Origin: Chloroflexota bacterium
Lineage (GTDB): Bacteria > Chloroflexota > Anaerolineae > Aggregatilineales > J027
DNA: 64,000 nt
Assembly (NCBI GenBank): GCA_024434115.1
Contig: QMIT01000001.1
Span: forward strand, 62,001 to 126,000
Direction of reading: 5' to 3'
Shown here piece by piece: positions 1 to 8,879 of this stretch (the first letter of the stretch is position 1; each line of letters begins with the position of its first letter). The notes under the pieces are model-generated. The model had not been told where the DNA came from, did not search any database, and worked only from the letters and a program-made list of their open reading frames with translations. The translations under genes were made by a program, and so were the position numbers.

Positions 1-303
1 GTTTCGTGTGTCAACAAAATAGACCTCACCGACTTTATCATAGCAAGTGTGAACCGATTGTTGACCAATCCAGTCTTGGAGTTCCTGCGTTAATGATACG
101 CTGACACAAACAGGTCTGTTTTCTGGGATTGGTGCTCCTTGAACTAGGGTAACGACTTGGCTAAACTCCGACTTGTGTTCTCGAAAAAAGTTTTTTTCTT
201 CTCGATTTTCAGTCAATAAGCGGTAGAAAATGTATACGCTACAAGCCAACGTGACAATCAAGACAGCACCTATAAAAATAAGAAACCAGCGTTTAGCGGT
301 CAT
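1..303 (-). CDS. Membrane-anchored protein, 5' part only
   Basis: An open frame runs without a stop from an ATG at 303 to the window edge, giving the first 101 codons of a protein on the minus strand. Residues about 5-27 form one hydrophobic helix (WFLIFIGAVLIVTLACSVYI region) after a short basic start, so the protein is probably a signal-anchored membrane protein with its body outside. The visible part after the helix is hydrophilic (LLTENREEKNFFREHK) and contains two cysteines. I recognise no family. The gene lies upstream of nothing on its own strand except the next gene's terminus at 344, so co-transcription with the 344-1135 gene is possible. Confidence 0.6.
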   Translation of the reverse strand, partial: MTAKRWFLIFIGAVLIVTLACSVYIFYRLLTENREEKNFFREHKSEFSQVVTLVQGAPIPENRPVCVSVSLTQELQDWIGQQSVHTCYDKVGEVYFVDTRN

Positions 304-343
304 GGTTTGTCCATTATTGTCCTAAGTTAAGGTTAGTTTATCA

Positions 344-1135
344 TTAGGGCGCGGGTGCGGTATCTGGTGATGTTTCAATTAGCTTGTCGGCGGCAAACAG
401 GGCGTCTTTGATGTGGGTGTTGCGGATGAGGCCGCGAAACAAAATGGCGGTGGGGGTGCTGCCAAAAGCCATAAATGCGGATTTTATGTCATCGGAAAAT
501 TGCGACCAGTCCCCCTCTACGACTTCGTTAATGGCACTATCCACAACGGCAGTCCCCGCAAGAGGGTCGTAATTGACAAAAGGGATATGCACCGGAAGCA
601 GATATAAAACGGTCTGCCCATTGACCAAACTAATTCGAATGACGGGAAAATCTATCGCCATTTGGGACATGGGATCAAGGAAGATGCCGCCGTATAGCAT
701 TTCATCGTTGACCATGACGACAAATGGATGGATATAGAGGGCGTTTTCTAGCGGGTTGCCCCAGCCAAGACTTTCTTTGAGGTCAATCAGACTGCGCACC
801 CCTTCTTTATCACTGATGGGTAGGACATCAATCAGGCGGGTGGTGGCGTCGGGGGTTAAGGTGATGGCCTGCCACGTCCAATCGTAGGATTCGATTTCGT
901 CTAGGCCGATGGTAAAGAGGGGGGTTGATTTATCGGCGGCATTGAGATTCGGTTGGGCGGTGATGTATTTGTAACCGAGTTGGAGGTCATTCCAATCTTG
1001 ATTCAGTATAATTATTTGGAATTGGGGTGGGTTATCGGCTTGCGCTTGGGTGCTGGATAGCAGGGTCAATAGAGTGGCGCAAATCAATAGGATAAAGGTG
1101 AAAGAATAAAAACGAGAGCCATTGGAAAATCGCAT
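344..1135 (-). CDS. Secreted hypothetical protein
   Basis: 263 residues. The first 33 residues make a classical signal peptide: basic start (MRFSNGSRF), a hydrophobic core (FTFILLICATLLTLL) and an Ala-x-Ala type end near TQAQA. The mature part is mostly beta-strand-like with no repeat, no cysteine and no metal motif that I can recognise. It ends in a short Pro/Ala tail. A secreted or periplasm-like location outside the cytoplasmic membrane follows from the signal peptide; the function is unknown. The gene stands 40 nt upstream of the membrane-anchored gene that runs off the window on the same strand, so the two may form one surface-directed unit. Confidence 0.7.
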   Translation of the reverse strand: MRFSNGSRFYSFTFILLICATLLTLLSSTQAQADNPPQFQIIILNQDWNDLQLGYKYITAQPNLNAADKSTPLFTIGLDEIESYDWTWQAITLTPDATTRLIDVLPISDKEGVRSLIDLKESLGWGNPLENALYIHPFVVMVNDEMLYGGIFLDPMSQMAIDFPVIRISLVNGQTVLYLLPVHIPFVNYDPLAGTAVVDSAINEVVEGDWSQFSDDIKSAFMAFGSTPTAILFRGLIRNTHIKDALFAADKLIETSPDTAPAP

Positions 1136-1206
1136 GTTCCCCTCCAGAGCTTTACTTTCACCTTAAGACGTAGAGCAATTGGCGTATGTTTCCATTTATC
1201 ATCATC

Positions 1207-1238
1207 ACACGGGGCTAAAGCCGCCGTGCTGAATCTAG
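1207..1238. repeat. 32-bp dispersed hairpin repeat, copy 1
   Basis: Reads ACACGGGGCTAAAGCC then GCCGTGCTGAATCTAG. CACGG pairs with CCGTG and GGCT with AGCC around an AA loop, with one G bulged. It sits 2 nt beyond the stop codon of the HicB-like gene. Three more copies of exactly the same length are found at 4467, 9957 and 19369, all in the same orientation. Confidence 0.9.
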
Positions 1239-1240
1239 GC

Positions 1241-1435
1241 TTAAAAACCAGTCAGCCGAATTGAACTAAAATCTTCATTCAACTCCTCAAGGCACAACTC
1301 TAAGACTTCCTTCAAGTTTTGCTGAAGTTCGTCAAGGGTCGCGCCTTGTGTATGAGCGCCTTGAATACCCGGAACAATTCCCACGTAGAGGTTTGTTTCC
1401 GGGTCAAATTCGATGTGGGCGGTAAAGGTTTTCAT
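1241..1435 (-). CDS. HicB-like antitoxin, orphan
   Basis: 64 residues starting at ATG 1435 (MKTFTAHIEFDPE), placed by a strong AGGAGGT ribosome-binding site. A longer frame upstream would run into the xdhD coding end and is not needed. The pattern beta-strand, D-P-E-T-x-L-Y-V-G-I-V-P-G, then an amphipathic helix starting TLDELQQNLKE is the compact HicB/UPF0150 fold. In HicAB modules this protein neutralises the HicA ribonuclease. No HicA gene is visible on either side, and there is no C-terminal DNA-binding domain. It begins 8 nt after the xdhD stop, so it is likely translated from the same message. It may be a solitary HicB used for something else, or the remains of a module whose toxin was lost. 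Confidence 0.8.
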   Translation of the reverse strand: MKTFTAHIEFDPETNLYVGIVPGIQGAHTQGATLDELQQNLKEVLELCLEELNEDFSSIRLTGF

Positions 1436-1443
1436 TGCACCTC

Positions 1444-4431
1444 CTATTTCTCTCGTAGGGCCGACCAGACTTTTTCCGGCAAAATGGGAGCGTCGGTGAT
1501 CCAAACACCTGCGGCATCGTAGACAGCGTTGGCGAGGGCTGGCCCCACCCCATCCATCGGGATTTCGGCGACGGCCTTTGCACCGAACGGGCCGCTTTCT
1601 TCATAGGTCTCGACAAAGATCACGCCTAGTTCGGGTGTTTCGTCGGCACGATAAATCTTGTATGGCCCGAATTGACGGTTGAGCATGGAGCCGTTTTCAT
1701 CAAAGGCCATTTCTTCGCAATGCCCATACCCAAGCGCCTGCACCATGCCCCCTTCGATTTGGCCGCTGGCGGTCACGGGGTTGATAATCACACCGCTGTC
1801 TACCGCCATGATGAGTTCATCCACCGTGAACTGTCCCGTTTCGATGTCGAGGGTGACGGTGGCGAATTGGGCGGCAAAGGGGGGTGGGCTTTCGGGGCTG
1901 ACATAACTGCCGATACCCATAATTTGATGCTGATGTTCGTGGTGCAGACTGTTGAGGGCGATTTCGCGGTGGGTGATGCGTCGCCCGTCCATCGTCCAAA
2001 CCCCCTGATCGCGGAGTTCAAGATCGTCGGGCGTGACCGGATCATAGCCCTCGTCTTTGTTAAACATACGCGCGGCAACTTGTTTGATCTGGCCTGCAAC
2101 CTGTTCGGCGGCGATTAGGGTAGCACGCCCACTGATATAGGTGGTGGAGGAGGCATAGGCGCCTTTGTCAAACGGCGTAAAGTCGGTGTCGGAGGAGTAG
2201 GTGATGAAATCCATGACTTCACAGCCAAGTACCTCCGCCGCGATTTGGGCCAAGACGGTATCCGAGCCTGTGCCAAGATCGGTTGCGCCGACGAGCAAAT
2301 TAAATGAGCCGTCATCGTTCATTTTGATGCTGGCCGCCCCCATATCCAGACGAGGGATGGAGGTGCCTTGCATCACCGCTGCTAGGCCAATGCCGCGTCG
2401 CAAATGAGGCTTGCCGGGGACACGATGCCAATCTTCGTTGCCGAATCTATCGTACCAGCGAATGGCCTCCGCACCCTGTCGCACACAGTCTTCGAGGCCA
2501 CAGGTCTTGATATATTCGGGGGAGGCTTCGCGCCCTTCGTTCCACGCCTTGCTGATAGGGTGTAAATCACCGGCCTTGACTGCATTGTTCAAACGAAATT
2601 CGATGGGGTCGAAGCCCATTTCACGGCAGATCCATTCGATATGAGGGTCAAGCGCCCAAAAACCCTGCGGCACGCCATAGCCCCGATAGGCCCCACTGGG
2701 CGGGGTGTTGGTGTAGACGATCTCGGTTCTAAAATGGATATTCGGCGCATTATAGAGGGCCATCGCTTTGTGCCCGGTGTTACCAGCGACAGTCAAGGCA
2801 TGAGCACCATACGCACCCGTATTGGATAGCGCGTACATATCATTGGCGACGATGCGACCATCATTGGTGACACCTGTCCGCATGGTGATATACATGGGGT
2901 GGCGGCTGCGGCTGGTATAAAATTCCTCTTCGCGGGTGTATTCAAAACGCACGGGCCGCCCGGTGACAATGGTGAGGTGGGCCGCGACATCTTCAATCAT
3001 CACTTCTTGTTTAACCCCAAAACCGCCGCCGATACGGGGCTTGATGACACGAATGCGTTTTTCGGGCAGGCCCACGACCGGGGCGAGAATACGGCGGACA
3101 TGGAAGGGGACTTGGGTGCTAGTGCGGATGACCAGACGATCATCTTCGTCCCACCATGTTGTACATACATGGGGTTCGATGGGGGTCTGCTGGACTTTGG
3201 GGCTGTAATAGGTGCGCTCAAAAATCCGATCTGCTTGCACGAACCCGGCTTTAATATCGCCGACTTCCCATTCAATGGTGGCGGCAAGGTTGCGATTTTT
3301 GTCCTCGATATGCCAGCTTTCTGGTTCATCATGTAGAAGCGGCGCATCGGGTTGCATACTTTCACGGGGGTCAAAAATGGCGGGTAGTTCCTCGTATTCG
3401 ACTTCAATCAGTTCTAATGCCTGACGCGCAATGGCTTCGGTTTCGGCGGCGACCATTGCCACCCGATCTCCGACATAACGCACTTTATAATCGAGGCTGA
3501 AATTATCATGCGGGCCGGGTTCGGGGTCGGATTGGCCGGAGGTGGTATAGACGATACGCGGCAAATCATGATGGGTCAAAACGGCGTGGACACCCTCCAA
3601 TGCGCGGGCCTTGCTGACATCAATGTGTTTAATCAAGGCGTGGGCTACCGGACTCCACAAGACTTTGGCGACCAGCATCCCACGATGTTCAATGTCATCG
3701 GTATAGGCGGGTTTGCCTTGAATCAACTTGCGGGCATCCACTTTGATTCTGGGCTTGCCGACCTGCCGCAAATTTTCGGTTTCGGGGGCAAGGGTCATCG
3801 TTGGCATGGGGGTGGTGCGTACACGGGTATCTGTGCCACCACGATTATCACTACCGCCCAGTGGTAAATCGTCCTGTGGGGCGGGAGGGGTGAATAGGCC
3901 AATGGGGAGGGGGATACCACCCGCTGATTCGATGGGGGGAACATCTTCGCCACGCATGACCGCCGCCGCCCGTAAAATCGCTTGGACGGGTTTGACATAG
4001 CCTGTGTCGCGGCTGAGAACACCTGCAATGGCTTCACGCACCTCGGCTTCGGTGGGGGAGGGATTTTTTCGTAGAAGGGCCAGCGCACATAAAATGAAGG
4101 CCGGGGATTCGTAACCGCATTGAATCGCGCCTGTTTCAATAAAGGCCGTTTGGAGGGGGTGGAGGGGTTGCGTGCCACGCCAACCACGTTCCTGTGCGCC
4201 GCCGACGCCTTCAATGGTGAGGACATCACGGCCCGCCACCTGTGCCGCTAAAATCATGCCTGCCAGCACGGGGTCGTCATCCAGCAAAACGGTATCCGAA
4301 CCGGACATGCCTGCTTCGTCGCCAAATTTTACGCCCCAGATGCCGTGATTTCGCAGCGCACGCAACAGGGTGTCGTGGGGGGCGATTTCAAAGGTGGTCG
4401 GTTGTCCGTTGAGGGTGAAGTCAATTTTCAT
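1444..4431 (-). CDS. xdhD: XdhD-like molybdopterin hydroxylase with degenerate ferredoxin domain
   Basis: About 995 residues from ATG 4431 (MKIDFTLNG), which has GAGG 8 nt upstream; an ATG three codons earlier is also in frame. Residues 1-160 have the fold order of the [2Fe-2S] subunit of xanthine dehydrogenases, but seven of the eight expected cysteine ligands are changed (for example FGDEAGMSGSD, QCGYESP and VLSRDTGY in place of CxxxxCxxC, CGxC and CxC patterns). The rest is a full Mo-cofactor hydroxylase: GGGFGVKQE near 470, AYRGYGVPQ, DKGAYASSTTY and the catalytic-glutamate motif AVAEIP near 955. From memory, E. coli XdhD has the same architecture and the same kind of cysteine loss. The substrate is probably a purine or related heterocycle. 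No FAD subunit is encoded nearby, so the electron path is unknown. Confidence 0.9.
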   Translation of the reverse strand: MKIDFTLNGQPTTFEIAPHDTLLRALRNHGIWGVKFGDEAGMSGSDTVLLDDDPVLAGMILAAQVAGRDVLTIEGVGGAQERGWRGTQPLHPLQTAFIETGAIQCGYESPAFILCALALLRKNPSPTEAEVREAIAGVLSRDTGYVKPVQAILRAAAVMRGEDVPPIESAGGIPLPIGLFTPPAPQDDLPLGGSDNRGGTDTRVRTTPMPTMTLAPETENLRQVGKPRIKVDARKLIQGKPAYTDDIEHRGMLVAKVLWSPVAHALIKHIDVSKARALEGVHAVLTHHDLPRIVYTTSGQSDPEPGPHDNFSLDYKVRYVGDRVAMVAAETEAIARQALELIEVEYEELPAIFDPRESMQPDAPLLHDEPESWHIEDKNRNLAATIEWEVGDIKAGFVQADRIFERTYYSPKVQQTPIEPHVCTTWWDEDDRLVIRTSTQVPFHVRRILAPVVGLPEKRIRVIKPRIGGGFGVKQEVMIEDVAAHLTIVTGRPVRFEYTREEEFYTSRSRHPMYITMRTGVTNDGRIVANDMYALSNTGAYGAHALTVAGNTGHKAMALYNAPNIHFRTEIVYTNTPPSGAYRGYGVPQGFWALDPHIEWICREMGFDPIEFRLNNAVKAGDLHPISKAWNEGREASPEYIKTCGLEDCVRQGAEAIRWYDRFGNEDWHRVPGKPHLRRGIGLAAVMQGTSIPRLDMGAASIKMNDDGSFNLLVGATDLGTGSDTVLAQIAAEVLGCEVMDFITYSSDTDFTPFDKGAYASSTTYISGRATLIAAEQVAGQIKQVAARMFNKDEGYDPVTPDDLELRDQGVWTMDGRRITHREIALNSLHHEHQHQIMGIGSYVSPESPPPFAAQFATVTLDIETGQFTVDELIMAVDSGVIINPVTASGQIEGGMVQALGYGHCEEMAFDENGSMLNRQFGPYKIYRADETPELGVIFVETYEESGPFGAKAVAEIPMDGVGPALANAVYDAAGVWITDAPILPEKVWSALREK

Positions 4432-4466
4432 AGGGAACATCCTCGGAGTTTAAGTTTTTATTGGTG

Positions 4467-4498
4467 ACACGGGGCTAAAGCCGCCGTGCTGAATTTAG
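4467..4498. repeat. 32-bp dispersed hairpin repeat, copy 2
   Basis: Identical to copy 1 except T for C in GAATTTAG. It lies between the antitoxin-like gene ending at 4526 and the xdhD start, 27 bp beyond the antitoxin-like stop codon. Confidence 0.9.
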
Positions 4499-4525
4499 AT
4501 TAAAAGGCAAATCATCCAACAATCC

Positions 4526-4759
4526 TCAATTTGTCCATATCTCACGCCGCACTTCATCAATATCTTCAGATGAGGGGGCAGGCCCAAGATGAGCTAACGC
4601 GCCATACAGGGTATCTCTTGCAGTAAGTTTGCCGCTACTTTCGCCCTGAATTTTAAGCATGGCGATGATGTTTTCTAGCAGTCTAAGTTTTTCTGTATAG
4701 GTGAGTTTTTCTGCCAGTGTGGTTAGTTGCTCAATGGTTGGGTTGCCTACGTCAGTCAT
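4526..4759 (-). CDS. Antitoxin-like small protein, orphan
   Basis: 77 residues from ATG 4759; a TTG two codons earlier is possible. The protein is helical: PTIEQLTTLAEKLTYTEKLRLLENII, then a linker, then a C-terminal EDIDEVRREIWTN. This layout resembles the small antitoxins that accompany PIN-domain (VapC) toxins, where the C-terminal arm wraps around the toxin. No PIN gene follows; instead there is a dispersed repeat and then xdhD. The start overlaps the end of the membrane glycosyltransferase gene by 8 nt (ATGACTGA), so it is translationally coupled to that operon. The family call rests on the overall pattern only. Confidence 0.55.
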   Translation of the reverse strand: MTDVGNPTIEQLTTLAEKLTYTEKLRLLENIIAMLKIQGESSGKLTARDTLYGALAHLGPAPSSEDIDEVRREIWTN

Positions 4760-7331
4760 TGTCAATTACGACCTCTCCCAAAAACAGCCGATCTGATGAC
4801 TCGCCCGTGCGTTGGTCTATTACAGTATACCTCTCATTGGTATTGGGGTCGTAGATGCCGATTGCCAGCGAATATGTCCCCGTTGGCACACCCTCAAGGG
4901 GCAGGGTCACGGTATCCGAACGATTACCCGGTAGCCAATTGGCTGGGGGTAGCGACCCACCGGGCCAGACATCTATTTGTTTAATCGGCGGTTGGTCGGG
5001 GTCGTCGTAAAGATGGACGAAGATTTTGCCGTCGCGGGTGAGGTCGCCGTTTGAATACCACTCAAAATCAACACTCATTGCAGCGGAATCTTGATTGTAG
5101 TTGACTTTAACAAGCTGAATTATAGGGTCGTCTAGTTGGGTTTGTATACCATCTGAAAATATAGCGCGACGGGTGGTGGGCGCTTTATCTTCAGTGTTAT
5201 GATTTACACTTGAACTCTCTTGGCCGCTGTAAATCCAATAGCTATAGGGATAATAAGTAGTCCCATTTAATCCTTGAATGTTGATCTTTAGATGTAAGTC
5301 AGGTGCACCACTGGATACCACGAAAGGTATATCTACCCAGTAACCCGGTATTTGTGGCACTACAGACGTTTCAAAACACGAGTATGAGTCACCGCAGTTC
5401 CAAGATACCCTGATTACCGATGATTGTGCGGCGTGAACACGGAAAATGATAAGATTGCCGTAAAGACTTCCATCAACGGTAAATGTTTCCTCTGCAACAT
5501 TCACGCGACCACCATCAACACTTTCACAGAAATTCTCGCAGTCCAGATAGGACAACCGTTGCACTTCGCTGGCAAATCTACCGCTCGATGAAGCCTGATA
5601 TGAATAGGTCGCTTTTCGCTCACTTTCAATATCGCCAATGTCAATTACATCTGCTAACTCATAGCCTTCCAAATACGGCAAAATGGAGGGCTGATGCACT
5701 ACATCTTCGGCGTCGGTCAGCGACCAATCGGCTATGGTGACGATTTGCGTGCCGGTGGCGGAGGCGACGGTGTGCTGGGGGAGGTCAATTTCAAAACGGG
5801 CCAGTTCTTCGCCAAAGACACCTGCTTCCTGCAACATAGGGAGGCCGCGCACGTCGGGATAGATGGCAAAATAATCGGGGCGATATTGATGATGGGCCAT
5901 TGTTTCGTAAATCGCCCCCGGCCCCTGCCACCATGCTTCGGCGGCATCGGGGGTGGTCAGGCCGACGACATCATATACTTTCCGATTGCCGATATAGGCC
6001 ATCACGCCGACATCATGCACGCCGACCCGCGCATCTTTGGGGAGATTTTTGTCTACCCAACGCGCCATTGCTAACTGCTGGTCATGCACGACGCCAATGT
6101 TGTCGTGATAGCGTCCGGCATAATCGAAGGTGGAGTTGGCTTGGAAGAACAGAATAATCGCGGCAATGGCAATCATCCAGCGGCGATTGACCATGCCTAT
6201 CGAAAGGAAGCCGAACAACATTGACCCTGCCATTGGAAACAGCAGGGCCATAATGGGGAGTTGGTAGCGTTTAAAATGCCAGAAGGCGGTATCGAGCGTG
6301 GCGATGGCAGCGGATAGCAGCATAATCCAAATGAAGGCTAAGACGGTGGGACGGAGTTCTTTTTTGCTCACACTAGTACGCAGGGAGACAAAAATCGCCA
6401 GCATCGCCAGAAATGCCACAATGATGGTGACATAAACCCCGTCCACCTCGCTTGCGCCAAAGGCCAATTCCCCCAACATCCGCACCCATTGACCGATGAC
6501 TTTGCCAATGCGCTCATCCATTGGAATGGTGACATCGTACAGGATGGATTTGGCTTGATTGCCACTCGCGGATACCGAACCCGTCAGCGCAAAATTGACC
6601 AGCGGCTGGACATAGATGGCGAAGAAGGGCAGGAAATCCCACAGGCTAAATTGCTTGGCACGACGGCGGCGGTATAACAAAATCAGGGTCAATGAGAGGG
6701 CAATAATCGCGCCTTCGGGGCGGGTGAGGGCAGCAAATACTCCGGCCCATGCAGTGTGTTTGAGGTTGCCACGCTGATAGGTGTAGAGGCTCAACAGCAC
6801 GGCCAGCAAAAATAGCATCGTCTCCATGCCACTAACGGCTGCCCAGGCCATCGCGCCGGTCACGATATAGGCCAGTGTGATGAGAAGGGCAATCCACCAC
6901 ATGGCCTGATGTTCGCCGCCCTGCTCAAACAAAGGATCGAGGGGGCGTTTGGCGACAGGGGATTCCATCATGAGGCGGAAAATCAGCCACGCGCCTAATA
7001 AAAAGCTAAGTGACCCAATGGCAACGGCCCAATATGCCAATGACAGGCCATGAAAGCCGATTAAATAGCCGATTGCCAAGAGGGGGGTATATAAAAAGCT
7101 GGTCGCGCCGGAGGTCGGATCGTCACCGGGACTATAGACATAGGGTTCAGCCGAGGCCATCTGACGCGCATATTGGAAATGGATATAGGTGTCATCAAGG
7201 GGCATCAGCAGCGGGCCATCACTCGCCGCCAAGCCCGATGACAGGTAGAGCAAAGAGACGATTCCGACGGCAAGGCAGATTACACTCCATGCCGTCAGAT
7301 CGCGTGACCATTTGAAGTTATTCGATTTCAT
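4752..7331 (-). CDS. GT-C family membrane glycosyltransferase
   Basis: 859 residues. A cytoplasmic basic start is followed by about ten to twelve hydrophobic helices over residues 15-430. The first outside loop carries LDDTYIHFQYARQ and SPGDDPTSGATS, the acidic-pair loop typical of ArnT/PMT-like GT-C enzymes that use a polyprenyl-phosphate sugar donor. The C-terminal 400 residues are a soluble, probably extracytoplasmic, beta-rich part with paired cysteines (DCENFCES, NCGDSYSC). Its start overlaps the stop of the thioesterase gene by 14 nt, which implies one operon with that gene and the LLM oxidoreductase. The acceptor is unknown. Confidence 0.8.
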   Translation of the reverse strand: MKSNNFKWSRDLTAWSVICLAVGIVSLLYLSSGLAASDGPLLMPLDDTYIHFQYARQMASAEPYVYSPGDDPTSGATSFLYTPLLAIGYLIGFHGLSLAYWAVAIGSLSFLLGAWLIFRLMMESPVAKRPLDPLFEQGGEHQAMWWIALLITLAYIVTGAMAWAAVSGMETMLFLLAVLLSLYTYQRGNLKHTAWAGVFAALTRPEGAIIALSLTLILLYRRRRAKQFSLWDFLPFFAIYVQPLVNFALTGSVSASGNQAKSILYDVTIPMDERIGKVIGQWVRMLGELAFGASEVDGVYVTIIVAFLAMLAIFVSLRTSVSKKELRPTVLAFIWIMLLSAAIATLDTAFWHFKRYQLPIMALLFPMAGSMLFGFLSIGMVNRRWMIAIAAIILFFQANSTFDYAGRYHDNIGVVHDQQLAMARWVDKNLPKDARVGVHDVGVMAYIGNRKVYDVVGLTTPDAAEAWWQGPGAIYETMAHHQYRPDYFAIYPDVRGLPMLQEAGVFGEELARFEIDLPQHTVASATGTQIVTIADWSLTDAEDVVHQPSILPYLEGYELADVIDIGDIESERKATYSYQASSSGRFASEVQRLSYLDCENFCESVDGGRVNVAEETFTVDGSLYGNLIIFRVHAAQSSVIRVSWNCGDSYSCFETSVVPQIPGYWVDIPFVVSSGAPDLHLKINIQGLNGTTYYPYSYWIYSGQESSSVNHNTEDKAPTTRRAIFSDGIQTQLDDPIIQLVKVNYNQDSAAMSVDFEWYSNGDLTRDGKIFVHLYDDPDQPPIKQIDVWPGGSLPPANWLPGNRSDTVTLPLEGVPTGTYSLAIGIYDPNTNERYTVIDQRTGESSDRLFLGEVVIDND

Positions 7332-7812
7332 GATCCTCGTAGATTCGCCAGCCGACTTCAGGGGTATTCATTTCCGAGAGTTTATCCGGCGGGATTTGCA
7401 TAAGCGTACCAGTGGCTTCGACGGCAATACTGCCATCGGGCAAAATCGCGTAGCCCTCAGCTTGGGCAATACGGCCTTTGTCTTTGATGACCACCCCCCG
7501 GAATAAAATCTCGGTGTTGAGAGGCACGGACAGGCGATATTTGATTTCCATCTTGGCGGTCATCATGAGGCGTTCTTGATTGGAGGCCAAAAGCGCCCGC
7601 CCCATCGTTTCGTCTAAAATCGTGGCGATAATACCGCCATGTGTGATGCCGGGATAGCCTTGATAGGGGTCGGTGAAAATCAAACGCAGTTCGACTTGAT
7701 TATCCCCCACTGAATAAAAACGGCTTTTTAGGCCAATGGGATTGGAGACCCCACAGACAAAACACATCTGCGAATTGGGTTGTAATGCGTGCGTGTGATG
7801 GTGGTCGGACAT
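7318..7812 (-). CDS. PaaI-like hotdog thioesterase
   Basis: 164 residues. The N-terminal C-F-V-C-G-x-x-N-P-I-G-L motif, followed by GITHGGIIATILDETMG, is characteristic of the 4HBT/PaaI hotdog superfamily, where the HGG loop and the aspartate/glutamate of the long helix line the acyl-CoA site. Length fits a single-domain enzyme. It would hydrolyse an acyl-CoA thioester in the cytoplasm; the acyl group cannot be read from the sequence. The gene starts 8 nt after the LLM oxidoreductase stop with AGGAAA as binding site and overlaps the following glycosyltransferase start. Confidence 0.82.
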   Translation of the reverse strand: MSDHHHTHALQPNSQMCFVCGVSNPIGLKSRFYSVGDNQVELRLIFTDPYQGYPGITHGGIIATILDETMGRALLASNQERLMMTAKMEIKYRLSVPLNTEILFRGVVIKDKGRIAQAEGYAILPDGSIAVEATGTLMQIPPDKLSEMNTPEVGWRIYEDHEIE

Positions 7813-7820
7813 GCGATTTC

Positions 7821-8828
7821 CTAATTTAGATAGCCACCCGCGAAAGTATCAATCATCAATTCGACATCGTGGCTCAACGGATACAGCACAGGGCAGGTGC
7901 AGCCATATTGACAGTATTCGCGCACCTTCGCCTTGACTTCATCGGGTGTGCCGCTGGCGGTGACGGCCTGTACCACGTCATCGGGCACGAGGGTCATGGC
8001 GTTTTCGATTTCTTCTTCGGTGGCGGGCCACTTCAATACCTGATGAATTTCGTCCAATAATTCTTGGCGCACGCCGCTGGCTTTCATCAAATGGGGCTGC
8101 TGACCGAGATACTGCGTCACTAATTTACGGGCGGCATTAAGGGCACGTTTGCGGTCACGGTCTACTGAACAAATCACGAGTTGGGGGCGGTCAATATCAT
8201 CAATCTTGCGGCCTGCCAACTTCGCGCCTTGCTCAATCATTTCTAGCGCCTTGATGTTATACTGCGGCGAGACCATGTAGTTTAACAACACCCCATCGGC
8301 GATTTCCCCACTGAGGGCCAACATTTTGTCGCCTGTCGCGCCGATGTAGATAGGGACATGGCGGGGTTCACGGCGACCATGCACTACATCGAGTTCGATA
8401 CCTTCAACGTTGACAAATTCACCGTGAAAGGTGACACGCTTCATATTGAGCAGGTCGCGGGTGACGGTGACATATTCACGCATGGCAAGGAGGGGCTTGC
8501 GGCGTTCGATGCCGACATTGGCGGCTAATGGATCCCACCACGCGCCGATGCCACAAATGATACGATTGGGGGCAAGGTCGTCCAGTGTCAAAAAGGTGGC
8601 GGCATGGAGGGCGACGTTGCGCGTCCAGTTGTTGACCACCCCCGACCCAATATGAATGCGATCCGTATGGGCAGCAAAGGCGGCCATTGGGACAATCGCA
8701 TCACGCACGAGGCGGCTTTCGGCTTGCCAAACGGCCTCAAAGCCTTTTTTCTCGGCATATTTTACCAGTTGAATACCCTGCTGAATGCTGTGGGCGTCTT
8801 GCAAATAAAGGGCTGCACGGTCAGTCAT
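7821..8828 (-). CDS. LLM-class F420-dependent oxidoreductase
   Basis: 335 residues with the luciferase-like TIM-barrel pattern: [17 protein letters not shown], then [16 protein letters not shown], then [20 protein letters not shown] and the [24 protein letters not shown] segment that lines the cofactor pocket. These features match the F420-dependent branch close to methylenetetrahydromethanopterin reductase (Mer)-like proteins rather than FMN luciferases. An F420 biosynthesis operon begins 2 kb away on the same strand, which supports F420 as cofactor. GGAGAAC lies just upstream of the start. It heads an operon with the thioesterase and GT-C genes. The substrate is unknown. Confidence 0.85.
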   Translation of the reverse strand: MTDRAALYLQDAHSIQQGIQLVKYAEKKGFEAVWQAESRLVRDAIVPMAAFAAHTDRIHIGSGVVNNWTRNVALHAATFLTLDDLAPNRIICGIGAWWDPLAANVGIERRKPLLAMREYVTVTRDLLNMKRVTFHGEFVNVEGIELDVVHGRREPRHVPIYIGATGDKMLALSGEIADGVLLNYMVSPQYNIKALEMIEQGAKLAGRKIDDIDRPQLVICSVDRDRKRALNAARKLVTQYLGQQPHLMKASGVRQELLDEIHQVLKWPATEEEIENAMTLVPDDVVQAVTASGTPDEVKAKVREYCQYGCTCPVLYPLSHDVELMIDTFAGGYLN

Positions 8829-8879
8829 AATTTAGTTCTCCATTTAGGGTTAATCAGTTAAATCTTAACAAATTTTGCC

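Noticed and set aside
1500..4300. Several plus-strand open frames antisense to the XdhD-like gene
   Set aside because: All are shadows of one strongly biased coding frame with intact family motifs; none has a family pattern or a binding site.
1444..4431. Possible selenocysteine codon in the XdhD-like gene, since the cluster is linked with selenium in some bacteria
   Set aside because: The frame has no internal TGA and no SECIS-like hairpin could be placed.
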